Below, in pieces: positions 36,562 through 45,111 of a DNA stretch of 64,000 nt. The DNA is taken from contig JAMOPI010000036.1 of NCBI GenBank assembly GCA_027064585.1, positions 65,777 through 129,776 on the forward strand, written 5' to 3'. Position numbers and translations under genes: made by a program. The notes beneath the pieces were generated by a model. That model worked only from the letters and a program-made list of their open reading frames with translations. It had not been told where the DNA came from and made no database searches. Positions within the stretch are counted from its first letter, which is position 1. The number at the start of each line of letters is the position of its first letter. The stretch comes from Candidatus Desulfofervidaceae bacterium. GTDB taxonomy: Bacteria > Desulfobacterota > Desulfofervidia > Desulfofervidales > Desulfofervidaceae.

Positions 36562-37244
36562 GCCCCTAAGCGTGGAAGGTGTATTTCTTTTAATTGCCCG
36601 CCATAACTAAAGAGAAGAACTAACCCAAGACCCAGTAAGGCAAATATTGCCTTGTTTTTTATATTTCCATTAGGCAAAAACTTCAGGTGTAAATAAGCCG
36701 CATAATAGCACCAAAGAGAGGCAGACTGTAAGTGTCTATCTCCCCAGTGGAAGGGAGTTGCCCAGCCAAGATAACACCAATAGGCCCCCACTACTTGGGC
36801 AATGGTGTAAAATACAAATCCAAAGACAATTAAGGTATCAAACTCTTTATAAAAAGTTTTACCTCTTAAATAACACAAGGCAAACCATGCCCCTAAGATA
36901 AAACAGGCATGGGCAAGAACTTCAAACAAGAAAAATAAAGAAGAAAGGATGGTATTTTGTTTAGGTGAAGGTAGAAAAATTCCTTTTTGTCTTCTGAGAC
37001 TCTTAAAACTACACCCAAAAAGGCCAAACACCAAGGCAAAAAGAAAACCTCGTTAAACATGGCATTAGGGGTAAAAATACCAATAAGCCAAGCGCGTGCG
37101 ATTAAACTCAGGGTATGAGAGATAAAACCAAACGAGAAAAATAACTTCCCTACCCTTTTCTTTTTTATAAGAAAAAAAGACAAGGCTAGCTGTATAACCA
37201 GCTAGCCCAACGTAAAAGCATAAAGAAAAGAAAGCCATATCCAT
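36558..37244 (-). pseudogene. CcsA/ResC-like cytochrome c assembly gene with two compensating frameshifts
   Basis: A multi-helix CcsA-like protein can be read only by switching frame twice. ATG 37244 opens MDMAFFSLCFYVGLAGY. Near 37165, after an A6 run, the reading moves +1 to VGKLFFSFGFISHTLSLIAR. Near 37000, at GACAAAAAGG, it returns to the first frame for GIFLPSPKQNTILSSLFFL to the end. The usual WWD motif is replaced by WATPFHWGDRHLQSASLWCY, with the family's terminal YLHLK retained. The start overlaps the receptor's stop (TAATG). It could be a pseudogene, a frameshifted gene or an assembly error. Confidence 0.7.
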
Positions 37245-39106
37245 TACCACTTGGCTCCAACACCAATTAAAAAGTTTCTTCCAGGCATAGGGCCATTGCC
37301 CTCGTCATAGTTGACATCTGTAAGGTTTTCTACCTGCGCAAAGAAAAGCCAGTGTTTCATAACTTTCTGAGTTATTTTAGCATTTAAGAGGAAGTAATCA
37401 GGTAGAATTCTAGTAGCGTCATCAGTATATTGCCGATGTACATAGATCATTTGGGTGTTAATGCTTAGTCCAAAATTAAAGTGATACCGGATGTCCAAAC
37501 TAAGTTTGTCCTCTGGCCTCTCATCTAATGGACGTGCGTTTTCATCATCCTTTGTCCATAGATAGGTATAACTAAATTCTGTCCACAAGTTATCTGTAGG
37601 CATAAGTTGCAGGCTTGCTTCTACACCTTGAATTCTAGCTTTTCCGATGTTCTGATATGATTCTTTCTTAGAGGGCTTATAAATCATGTCCCGAATCCGA
37701 TTGTAAAAATAAACAATACTTAAGCTACCACTTATTTCCTCCCATTCAAAATATTTATCTGCCCCTATCTCAAAGGCAAGGGTACGCTGCGGTTTTAAAT
37801 TAGGATTACCATCTCTATCACTAAAGAGTTCCTTCATGTGTGGGAATCTAGTTTTCTTACCCAGAGAGGTGTGAAACTTTGTCGTTTGATTCAATGTGTA
37901 AACAATACCAATTTGCGGATTAACGGTATCAATATCATTTCCCGGAGGTGTACCAGCTGATTTTATGGGATCAAACCGGTCATAGCTTAAACCAGCTACA
38001 ACTGACCAGGGACCAAGGTAGATTTCATCTTCAATAGCAAAGGTATAGGTTGCTGTTTCATAGGTTTCTTCAGGTGTCCAGCCAGAGTTAACAAAGTAGG
38101 TCTGTTCCTTGTGCTGATCAAAGATGTAATTAAAACCCAACTTTAAAAGATTAAAGTTACCAGTTTTCAAATGCGCCTGCATTTCTCCACCAGCACTGTA
38201 ATCGTCATAAGCACTCTTGTCAAACCACTTTCCACCTAAAGTGGTGCAGGTCTTGTCTGTATAGCTAGCAATGGTATCTTCGTGGTCTACATAAAAAACA
38301 CGCGCCTTTAATTTAAGGTTATCTCCAAACTTTTGTTCTCCTACCAGGTTTAAGTGCCATTCATCCCAGTCAATAAAACGCCAGTAACGGTAGTATTCTG
38401 TAGGAATACCCCGTTCGTTGTTGTGATAGTCAAAGGAGAGATAAACCTTTGTGTTGTCTTTATCATAACCGATTTTGGCATTGAAAGCATGTTTTTCATA
38501 ACCACTTAAATCCCGTTTACCTCCATCTTCTTGATAGGGAGAATTAACACCAACATTAGCATCATTAGGATCAAAATGGCTGGAAAGCCTAAAGCCATCA
38601 CTTTTTTGATAGGCATAGGTGAAAAAGTAATTGATATCTCCTATTTGCCAGCCGTGATTCAAGGCATAGTGCTGGGTGCTGTAATCACCAAAAGCGGCCT
38701 TTGCCGAAGCCGAAGGTTTAGGACTGCCTTTTTTCGTGATGATATTGATCACTCCACCCATGGTGTTTGCGCCATAAAGGACTGAAGACGCTCCTTTGAT
38801 AACCTTTATCTTGGCAATGCTTTCTACTGGAAACTGACTTAAATCCAATGTGCGAAAATAAGTCTCATAGGCAGGCACGCCGTCTATAAGTACTTTTACA
38901 TCTCCTTGCTCAAAGCCTCTTATATACACATGCATTTCTCCCTTACCACCCATTTCCACATCTACACCAGGAATAAGTTCCAGGGCCTCAGCTACCGTTT
39001 CACACCCACGGGCCTGAATATCTTCTGCTGTAATTTCAGTCACGGTTGTAGCCTCTGCCACCGCCTCTTCCTCAGCCGTTACTACTACCTCTCCTAGATC
39101 AAACAC
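37244..39106 (-). CDS. TonB-dependent outer-membrane receptor (signal peptide frameshifted)
   Basis: A receptor of at least 620 residues. A TonB-box-like FDLGEVVVTA opens the mature protein, followed by a plug domain (LIPGVDVEMGGKGEMHVYIR, VLIDGVPAYE, IKVIKGASSVLYGANTMGGV) and a beta-barrel ending ...GVGAKW with the aromatic C-terminus of outer-membrane proteins. Upstream in frame lies a signal core (VILILFIPFLVRA) but no start codon; ATG 39168 (MKRYFK) is in the adjacent frame. One missing A near 39154 would restore a full signal peptide. The plug resembles BtuB/siderophore receptors. The ligand is unknown. Confidence 0.9.
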   Translation of the reverse strand: MFDLGEVVVTAEEEAVAEATTVTEITAEDIQARGCETVAEALELIPGVDVEMGGKGEMHVYIRGFEQGDVKVLIDGVPAYETYFRTLDLSQFPVESIAKIKVIKGASSVLYGANTMGGVINIITKKGSPKPSASAKAAFGDYSTQHYALNHGWQIGDINYFFTYAYQKSDGFRLSSHFDPNDANVGVNSPYQEDGGKRDLSGYEKHAFNAKIGYDKDNTKVYLSFDYHNNERGIPTEYYRYWRFIDWDEWHLNLVGEQKFGDNLKLKARVFYVDHEDTIASYTDKTCTTLGGKWFDKSAYDDYSAGGEMQAHLKTGNFNLLKLGFNYIFDQHKEQTYFVNSGWTPEETYETATYTFAIEDEIYLGPWSVVAGLSYDRFDPIKSAGTPPGNDIDTVNPQIGIVYTLNQTTKFHTSLGKKTRFPHMKELFSDRDGNPNLKPQRTLAFEIGADKYFEWEEISGSLSIVYFYNRIRDMIYKPSKKESYQNIGKARIQGVEASLQLMPTDNLWTEFSYTYLWTKDDENARPLDERPEDKLSLDIRYHFNFGLSINTQMIYVHRQYTDDATRILPDYFLLNAKITQKVMKHWLFFAQVENLTDVNYDEGNGPMPGRNFLIGVGAKW

Positions 39107-39207
39107 TTCCTCAGCTCTTACTAAAAAAGGTATAAAAAGTATTAAAATAACTTAAAATACCTTTTCATAATTTTAACTTCCCAAAATGTAATGAAAGTTT
39201 GGCAAAA

Positions 39208-39236
39208 TTTATAAAAGAATTAAAAACTCTTGTCAA
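39208..39236 (-). promoter_or_regulatory. Sigma-70 promoter of the TonB receptor gene string
   Basis: On the minus strand TTGACA (39236-39231), 17 nt, TATAAA (39213-39208), about 40 nt before ATG 39168. It is an excellent promoter for the receptor-ccsA-resB-CXXCH genes and possibly the Exb/Fec genes. No cobalamin riboswitch-like sequence is seen between promoter and start. Confidence 0.75.
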
Positions 39237-39292
39237 GCATTTAATTTAATCTAAAATATGCTTTGTAGGAGGATTACACAGAAAAAAAGAGA

Positions 39293-39976
39293 TTATTTCA
39301 ACATTCCCCTTTCGGCAAAGCTAAAGAAGGTATCTCCTGCAAGGATAATGTGATCAAGAACAGGGATGCTAATAATTTCTCCAGCCTTTACAAGTTGGGC
39401 GGTAATTTTTACATCCTCTTTACTGGGCTCAGGGTTACCGCTAGGATGGTTATGCATGAGAATAACGGCTTTAGCTGTCTCAATTATGGCTTGGCGGAAA
39501 ACCTCACGCGGATGGACAAGGCTGGCGGTTAAAATACCTTCAGAAACAGTTATTTCTTTTATAAGCTGGTTGGCATTGTTTAGAAGTAACACTTTAAACA
39601 CTTCCTTTTTTAAATGGCACATTAAGGGTAAATAAACCGCGGCTACATCTTCTGGGCTTTTAAAGGTTTTTAAGGGGTGTTTCTTTACTTGCAAACGCCT
39701 GCCTAGTTCAAAGGCTGCAGCTAGGGTTGCGGCCTTGGTTAGACCCATACCTTTTAACTGACAATATTCTTCAGGGCTACGGCTGGCCAAATTGTTCAGA
39801 TCTTCAAATTTGATTAGTAATTCTCTGGCCAGGTCTACGGCAGTCTTTTCTTTTGTGCCCTTGCCAATGAGGATGGCAAGGAGTTCGGTATCTGTCAGTT
39901 GCCCTGGACCAAATTTCAATAGTTTTTCGCGTGGCCTTTCTTCCTCTGGCCAAGTAGGGATCTTGTAGTGCTTCAT
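39293..39976 (-). CDS. radC: RadC-family JAB/MPN-domain protein
   Basis: A protein of about 227 residues. N-terminal helix-hairpin-helix-like region (RPREKLLKFGPGQLTDTELL, LKGMGLTKAATLAAAFELG) is followed by the JAB domain with the metal motif LMHNHPSGNPEPSKED near 176-191. RadC is widespread and its role is not settled; it is not the E. coli radC102 repair gene. ATG 39976 overlaps the EamA gene's stop (ATGA); the longer frame from 40015 is rejected. Confidence 0.93.
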   Translation of the reverse strand: MKHYKIPTWPEEERPREKLLKFGPGQLTDTELLAILIGKGTKEKTAVDLARELLIKFEDLNNLASRSPEEYCQLKGMGLTKAATLAAAFELGRRLQVKKHPLKTFKSPEDVAAVYLPLMCHLKKEVFKVLLLNNANQLIKEITVSEGILTASLVHPREVFRQAIIETAKAVILMHNHPSGNPEPSKEDVKITAQLVKAGEIISIPVLDHIILAGDTFFSFAERGMLK

Positions 39977-40836
39977 CTCATTCCCCATACATAGATAATG
40001 ATTGCTCCCAGACACATGCAGCTAGCCGCCAATAAGCGGAGTTTAATGTGTTTTTCTTTAAGCAGAATGCCACCATAAATCACGCCAAAGAGCGGGCTAA
40101 GGCGTTTTACGCTGATCATATACACGGCCTTTGTCTGGCTAATGGCAATGACATGGCTGATGATCATTAAAACCGTCAAAAGCCCTATGGCAAGACCAAC
40201 AGGTAAGATATGTTTTTGGCGCAAGATGGGTTGGCGCACATAAGAAGGGATGAAAAAGATACTTAAACCTAGGTAATAAAAGATACCAAAAAATACGGGG
40301 CTTGAGTAAAGGATTGCCCTTTTTCCCAAGGCGGAGGTAATGGCATAGATAAAGGCCACTAAAAGCATGAGCACCGAGCCCTTTTCTTGCCCAAAATTAC
40401 GTAAAAACACCTTTACATCAAACCATTGCGGAGGCAAAAGAAGCAAATAACTGCCTCCTACAACCAAAAGAATGCCTAGCAGACCCCAAAAGTTAGGTCT
40501 TTCACCCAAGATAAGCCAACCGGTAAAGATAAGAAAAACAGGCGTAAAGGAAAGAAAGGGAAGGGATAGCGATAAAGGAGATTTTTTTAAGGCCAGCATG
40601 TATAAAAACAGGGCAGTGATTTCTAAGGGATAAAGCATTGCCAATGTGTACCAAAATTGTTTCTGTAAATGTGGCCAGGGAGTAAAAAACAAAAGAGGTA
40701 GGAGAAAGAAAACCGTATAACCAATCCTTACCGCTCCCATTTGCCAGGCCGAAAGGCCTTTTAAATATTTTTTGGTCAAGGCATCGGCCGTGGCCAAAGA
40801 GAGGGCCGAAAAAAGGGCCCAAAAGAACCAGGACAC
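39973..40836 (-). CDS. EamA/DMT-family membrane transporter
   Basis: A 287-residue protein with ten hydrophobic segments arranged as two EamA repeats. Typical features are the small-residue helix near the start (ALFSALSLATADALTKKYL), FTPVFLIFTGWLILGERPN closing the first repeat near 105 and ISVKRLSPLFGVIYGGILLKE near 240 closing the second. It is an inner-membrane exporter or importer of small metabolites; the substrate is unknown. It is followed by radC with a 4-nt overlap. Confidence 0.87.
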   Translation of the reverse strand: MSWFFWALFSALSLATADALTKKYLKGLSAWQMGAVRIGYTVFFLLPLLFFTPWPHLQKQFWYTLAMLYPLEITALFLYMLALKKSPLSLSLPFLSFTPVFLIFTGWLILGERPNFWGLLGILLVVGGSYLLLLPPQWFDVKVFLRNFGQEKGSVLMLLVAFIYAITSALGKRAILYSSPVFFGIFYYLGLSIFFIPSYVRQPILRQKHILPVGLAIGLLTVLMIISHVIAISQTKAVYMISVKRLSPLFGVIYGGILLKEKHIKLRLLAASCMCLGAIIIYVWGMR

Positions 40837-40971
40837 CAGAGGAATCTCCTTTGCTTTACTTTTCTATTAAAAAATAGTTGATTACCTCCAGAAATTTTGT
40901 AACTTATAGCCTTATTACAACCAACTATAAAGATTTGTCGCTAACGGTTTGGTTGATGTTAGATGTTAGTT

Positions 40972-41444
40972 TTATTGATTTAAAACTTCTTTCAACTTTT
41001 CAACAGAATTAATTAAAACAATTCCTTCCTTTTCGCATGGCTCTTTAAAGTCAGATGTGTCTATAGAAATTAAGTATTTAATTCTATAATACTTACAAGT
41101 TGCTAAAATTAAGGCATCGTTTGAAAGTAGATTATGTTTCTTCATTAATTCAATAGACAAATAAAAAATTTCTTTATCAATACTTAGATTCTCAAAACTT
41201 GTAAGAGCCTTAAAATAAAGAGAAACATCAGGTTTTTCTAAGATTTTCCTTATTTCTTCTTTGCTTTTAAAGTCAAAGGTGAAACTCCTGCTTTTAAGCC
41301 AAGCACTTTATAAGTAACCTCTGAAAAGACAATCCCATTAATAAAACAATCAAAAAATTCCACAACTTCTAAAAATATCTGTTTAGCTTTTGGATTGCCT
41401 TTAAGATTTTCTATAAAGATACTACTATCTAAAAAAGCTTTCAT
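40972..41444 (-). pseudogene. VapC-like PIN-domain toxin gene, frameshifted
   Basis: The N-terminal part (from ATG 41444) reads FLDSSIFIENLKGNPKAKQ and GIVFSEVTYKVL, with the PIN-domain Asp at 5 and Glu near 41, then stops after LKAKKK. The remainder continues in the next frame from about 41285: FDFKSKEEIRKILEKPDV, then KKHNLLSNDALILATC with the second conserved Asp and YLISIDTSDF with the third. A single-base change near the TTTAAAAGCAAAG run would restore one PIN protein of about 155 residues. It overlaps vapB by 4 nt. Confidence 0.82.
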
Positions 41445-41641
41445 TGTTCATGCCACTCTTTCTCAAGTTGCATCTCTAACGTTTTGTTTTCTCTTAGAGT
41501 ATTGAAAGTTTTTTCTACAAGTTGTTTAATTTTTTCTTTTTTTACCTCTTTCTTTATTATGTCAAAAATCTTGTCAAACGGTAAATTCACTTCAACAACC
41601 TCTCTTACATCTCCTGGGACTTTTATTATAATCTCCCCCAT
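41441..41641 (-). CDS. VapB-like antitoxin
   Basis: A 66-residue protein. An N-terminal beta strand GEIIIKVPGDVREVVEVN resembles dimerisation strands of small antitoxins. The rest is a charged helix ending KTLEMQLEKEWHEQ. It directly precedes the PIN-domain gene with a 4-nt overlap and follows a promoter with an operator-like inverted repeat. The antitoxin is intact even though its toxin gene is frameshifted. Confidence 0.68.
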   Translation of the reverse strand: MGEIIIKVPGDVREVVEVNLPFDKIFDIIKKEVKKEKIKQLVEKTFNTLRENKTLEMQLEKEWHEQ

Positions 41642-41664
41642 TTTGATTACCTCCAGAAATTGGT

Positions 41665-41689
41665 TTTGCTAAAAATTTATTATAGCAAA
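41665..41689 (-). promoter_or_regulatory. vapB promoter -10 inside an inverted repeat
   Basis: TTTGCTA (41665-41671) and TAGCAAA (41683-41689) form a 7-bp inverted repeat. On the minus strand the second arm overlaps a perfect -10 TATAAT (41684-41679). Such placement fits autorepression by the antitoxin complex (inference). It lies about 24 nt before the vapB ATG. Confidence 0.55.
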
Positions 41690-41752
41690 GAAATTAATTT
41701 TTATAAAGCTTTGCCACCGACGGCTCAGCTGTAGTTATAAAAATGATTTTTT

Positions 41753-42865
41753 CTATGAAATTTTCAAAAATTTTGTGCGATATTCTTTTATTCTCTCAAG
41801 AATATCTATAAGTTTTGGTTTTACAGTAGGGTTTTGATATTGTTGTCTAATAGACAAAATCTCATCTAAAGTTTCAAAAAATACGCTCACAAGATTGGGA
41901 TCAAACTGGGTACCTGCATTTCTTTTCATGTAATCCAATGCCTTTTCTAATGGCCATGCCTTTTTATAAACACGATCACTGGATAAGGCATCAAAGACAT
42001 CGGCAATGGCCATAATTCTTCCAGAAAGAGGTATTTCTTCTCCTTTTAAACCCTTGGGATAACCCGTTCCATTCCATCTTTCGTGATGGGTAAGGGCTAC
42101 TTCTTTAGCCTTTTCTAGCAAAGGTAAATCGGTGCCAGAGAGAATTTCGGCCCCAATGGTAGTATGGAGCTTTACGATTTCAAATTCTTCCTTTGTCAAT
42201 TGTCCTGGTTTAAGTAGAATCATGTCTGGAATACCAATCTTGCCAATGTCATGCATCGGGGCAGCATGATAGAGAAGTTCACACTCATGCGAAGGCAGAC
42301 CAATCTCTTGAGCTAAAATCCGGACATACTTACTTGTCCGAAGAATATGATCTCCGGTCTCATCATCCCTAAATTCTGCCGCTTTACCCAATCTTCTTAC
42401 AATTTCAAGCTGGGTCTTTTTTATCTTTTCATAGGCTCCCTTGAGTTCCTTTGCTCTCTGTTCAATTCTTTCTTCCAAAGAGTCCTTATAGGACTTTAAT
42501 TCCAGGGCATTTTTTACCCTTAATTCTAACTCAACAAAATCAATCGGCTTAGAGATAAAGTCCCAGCAGCCAAGGGAAAGGGCCGTAAGTTTGTTGTTTC
42601 TATCTGGAAAACCGGTAAGAATGATAACAGGAATATGTTTTTGTTCTAAAACCGGCTTAAATTTTCTTAAAAATTGCAGGCCATCCATCACAGGCATGCT
42701 TATATCAAGCAGGATCAAGTCAGGCATAGTCTGTTTGATCCTTTCTAAAGCCTCTTGTCCATTGGTAGCCCGAATAATGATATACTGCTTCCCCAGAAAT
42801 TCTTCTATTAATTGTAAGTTAAACTCCTCATCATCTACGGCTAGGATAATCTTGTTCTTAAACAT
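41753..42865 (-). CDS. HD-GYP response regulator (cyclic-di-GMP phosphodiesterase type)
   Basis: A 370-residue protein. A receiver domain (about 5-120) has the phospho-acceptor Asp in PDLILLDISMPVMDG near 54, followed by a coiled linker (about 125-150) and an HD-GYP domain (about 155-350). The HD metal motif is in AAPMHDIGKIGIPD, HHERWNGTGYPKGLKGEEIP carries the GYP signature and GRIMAIADVFDALSSDRVYK follows. Such proteins hydrolyse cyclic-di-GMP. It overlaps the hybrid kinase gene by 8 nt, which suggests a phosphorelay pair. Confidence 0.93.
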   Translation of the reverse strand: MFKNKIILAVDDEEFNLQLIEEFLGKQYIIIRATNGQEALERIKQTMPDLILLDISMPVMDGLQFLRKFKPVLEQKHIPVIILTGFPDRNNKLTALSLGCWDFISKPIDFVELELRVKNALELKSYKDSLEERIEQRAKELKGAYEKIKKTQLEIVRRLGKAAEFRDDETGDHILRTSKYVRILAQEIGLPSHECELLYHAAPMHDIGKIGIPDMILLKPGQLTKEEFEIVKLHTTIGAEILSGTDLPLLEKAKEVALTHHERWNGTGYPKGLKGEEIPLSGRIMAIADVFDALSSDRVYKKAWPLEKALDYMKRNAGTQFDPNLVSVFFETLDEILSIRQQYQNPTVKPKLIDILERIKEYRTKFLKIS

Positions 42866-44381
42866 CTTTCTCCAACAACTTATTTACTTTATTAATTAAT
42901 CGGGCTGAGACAATCGGCTTTTGCATCACCTCAACCATACCTTCCTTTTTTCCTAAAAAATTGGCAATGCTATATCCCGTAATATAAAGGACTTTTAGGT
43001 CGGGATTTAGCTTTTTAGCCTTTTTATAAAAAGAAATTCCATCAAGTTTTGGCATTACAATATCAGTTACAACTACTTTAATCTTATCTTTTAACTTTTC
43101 ATATAGCTCTAGCCCTTCCTTTCCATTTCTAGCCGTTACTACCTCATATCCGGCCGAACTAAGGATATTTTTTAATACTTCAAGCACAGCCGGATCATCC
43201 TCCATTACCAAAATGGCTACTTTTTTATCTATAGCTGCCGCAACAGGCTTGTCAATAGGTTCTTGTTTGATTTCTACCATAGGTAGATATATAGTAACAG
43301 TAGTTCCTTTTCCCATTTTACTCTTTAATTCAATAAATCCCTTGTGTTGTCTAACCATGTTATAAACACGCGTTAGGCCTAGACCTACTGCTTTTCCCTT
43401 TGGTTTGGTGGTAAAGAAAGGATCAAACGCTCGGCGTAGAACTTCTTCTGACATACCTACGCCTGTGTCTTGGACAGAAAGGACAATATATTCTCTTCCT
43501 TTTATTTTCTTTTTATCTAAGGCAATTTTTAGCTTTCCTCCTTGGGGCATAGCATCTCTGGCATTAGCTGCCAGATCCATCAAAATTTCTTGCATATCAA
43601 CAGGAGAGGTGCAAACGACATATTGAGTCTGAGGATTGTAATAAAAATTTATTTCTATATTTTCTGGCAAAATGCGTTTCAAAATCTTGACCGTTTCTTT
43701 TACTAACGGCAAGATGTCCAGAGGACTTGGCTTTATTGGCTCTCTTCGGCAAAAACCAAGGAGTTGGGCTACCAAGGACGCTCCTTTTTGACTTTGGTTG
43801 ATAATTACATCTAGCCAGTGTTTGAGTTTAGGATCATGAATTTTTTTATGAAGAATTTCGGCACTTCCAAGAACGACATTAAGGATATTATTAAATTCAT
43901 GAGCAATACCGCCGACCATTGTGCCAATAGTCTCCAATTGACGGGTTCGGATGTATTCTTCCTCTAAACGTTTGCGTTCAGTTATGTCCCGAAAGATAGC
44001 TAAGACAATCCTTCTTTTTCCTTCTTTAAAAGACCCCAAACTTACTTCCGAAAAAAATGCTGTACCATCTTTACGCACATTTACCCACTCAAACAAGACT
44101 GCATCCGTTTTAAGCAACTCCTTTAATATCTCCCGCGCTGCCCTTTTAGAGCTCTTTCCATCAGGTTGGTAAGGGGGAGAAAAATCAACCGGACTCTTAC
44201 CAATAAGTTCTTCCTTATTTTTACACCCAAAAAGCTGAACAGCCTTTTGGTTGGCGTCAATGATTTTGTCCCATTCCATAAAGAGAATGGCATCATTGGC
44301 TGCTTCAAATAATAGCCGATATATATCTTCTGTTTTCTTAAGTTGCTTTAGGATATCTTGTGATGCATGATCCAACTCCAT
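42858..44381 (-). CDS. PAS-domain hybrid histidine kinase
   Basis: A kinase of about 507 residues with a PAS domain (about 15-130), a dimerisation region with the phospho-acceptor His in GGIAHEFNNILNVVLG near 160, a HATPase domain (NARDAMPQGG, VQDTGVGMSEEVL, GLGLTRVYNMVRQHKG) and a C-terminal receiver with the Asp in VVVTDIVMPKLDG. ATG 44381 (MELDH) with AGAGG upstream is preferred; an in-frame TTG at 44417 would overlap rsmI. No transmembrane segment is seen, so it is probably cytosolic. It is coupled to the HD-GYP gene. Confidence 0.92.
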   Translation of the reverse strand: MELDHASQDILKQLKKTEDIYRLLFEAANDAILFMEWDKIIDANQKAVQLFGCKNKEELIGKSPVDFSPPYQPDGKSSKRAAREILKELLKTDAVLFEWVNVRKDGTAFFSEVSLGSFKEGKRRIVLAIFRDITERKRLEEEYIRTRQLETIGTMVGGIAHEFNNILNVVLGSAEILHKKIHDPKLKHWLDVIINQSQKGASLVAQLLGFCRREPIKPSPLDILPLVKETVKILKRILPENIEINFYYNPQTQYVVCTSPVDMQEILMDLAANARDAMPQGGKLKIALDKKKIKGREYIVLSVQDTGVGMSEEVLRRAFDPFFTTKPKGKAVGLGLTRVYNMVRQHKGFIELKSKMGKGTTVTIYLPMVEIKQEPIDKPVAAAIDKKVAILVMEDDPAVLEVLKNILSSAGYEVVTARNGKEGLELYEKLKDKIKVVVTDIVMPKLDGISFYKKAKKLNPDLKVLYITGYSIANFLGKKEGMVEVMQKPIVSARLINKVNKLLEKDV

Positions 44382-44406
44382 GCTACCTCTTCTATCTTGT
44401 TTAATT

Positions 44407-45111
44407 TCAATAGTCAAGTTTTTTGTTTGTCACTATTACCGTAAATTCTCCTTTGATTCCTTTTCGGCTATAATATTCTAAAAGTTCGGCTGGGCTTCCT
44501 CTCTTAATTTCTTCATAAAGTTTTGTTAACTCCCTAGCTGCTACTACCAAAGAGTTAGGCATAATTTCAACCAAAATGTTTAAAGTATCCTTAAAACGAT
44601 GGGGAGATTCATAAAAGACAATTGTATAGGGCAATTTCTTTAACTCCGTAAAAAGCCTTCGCCTTCTTCCCTTTCTTTGAGGTAAAAAGCCCAGGAATAA
44701 AAAGGGATGGGTAGGAACTCCAGCTGCGCTCAAGGCCGCAACAACAGCAGAGGGCCCAGGCACAGGTGAAACTCTTATCCCTGCTTCAAGGGCGAGATTA
44801 ACCAAGTGCACGCCTGGATCAGATAAACAGGGGGTACCAGCATCGCTAATCAAGGCGACGTCTTTACCTTCTTTTAATAACCGCAAGATGTATTTCCCCT
44901 GTTTTTCTCTATTTTCTTCTCGATAACTAATCAGGGGAGTTTTTATTTCATAATAGGATAACAGCTTGCGACTCTGGCGAGTATCTTCGGCGGCAATAAC
45001 ATTTACTTCCCTTAACACCCGTAAGGCCCGTAGGGTTATATCTTCTAAGTTGCCGATAGGGGTAGAAACGATATAAAGAGTACCTGGGTTAGGCATCTTA
45101 CCTTTTGTCAA
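44407..45111 (-). CDS. rsmI: 16S rRNA 2'-O-methyltransferase RsmI
   Basis: A 234-residue SAM-dependent methyltransferase that modifies C1402 of 16S rRNA. Tetrapyrrole-methylase-like motifs are clear: LYIVSTPIGNLEDITLRAL at the N-terminus, AAEDTRQSRKLL, VALISDAGTPCLSDPG near 90, VSPVPGPSAVVAALSAAG near 113 and FYESPHRF near 160. Its length is shorter than E. coli RsmI (286) because the C-terminal extension is absent, as is common. It overlaps the yraN gene by 4 nt. Confidence 0.95.
   Translation of the reverse strand: MTKGKMPNPGTLYIVSTPIGNLEDITLRALRVLREVNVIAAEDTRQSRKLLSYYEIKTPLISYREENREKQGKYILRLLKEGKDVALISDAGTPCLSDPGVHLVNLALEAGIRVSPVPGPSAVVAALSAAGVPTHPFLFLGFLPQRKGRRRRLFTELKKLPYTIVFYESPHRFKDTLNILVEIMPNSLVVAARELTKLYEEIKRGSPAELLEYYSRKGIKGEFTVIVTNKKLDY

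Larger units (their letters stand above)
40878..41661. repeat. 19-nt direct repeats flanking the vapBC-like module
   Basis: TTGATTACCTCCAGAAATT occurs at 40878-40896 and again at 41643-41661. The right copy holds the vapB ribosome-binding site (minus-strand CTGGAGG). Beyond both copies the sequence stays similar (TAAAGATTTG...ACGG and TAAAGCTTTG...ACGG). This suggests duplication of a toxin-antitoxin leader, with the left copy now lacking its genes. Confidence 0.7.

Noticed and set aside
36990-37180. Programmed frameshifting as the explanation for ccsA
   Set aside because: The first shift is +1 at a site better suited to -1, and two independent programmed events in 170 nt are unlikely.
39107-39292. 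Cobalamin riboswitch before the TonB receptor
   Set aside because: No conserved B12-box-like sequence, and the leader after the promoter is only about 35 nt.
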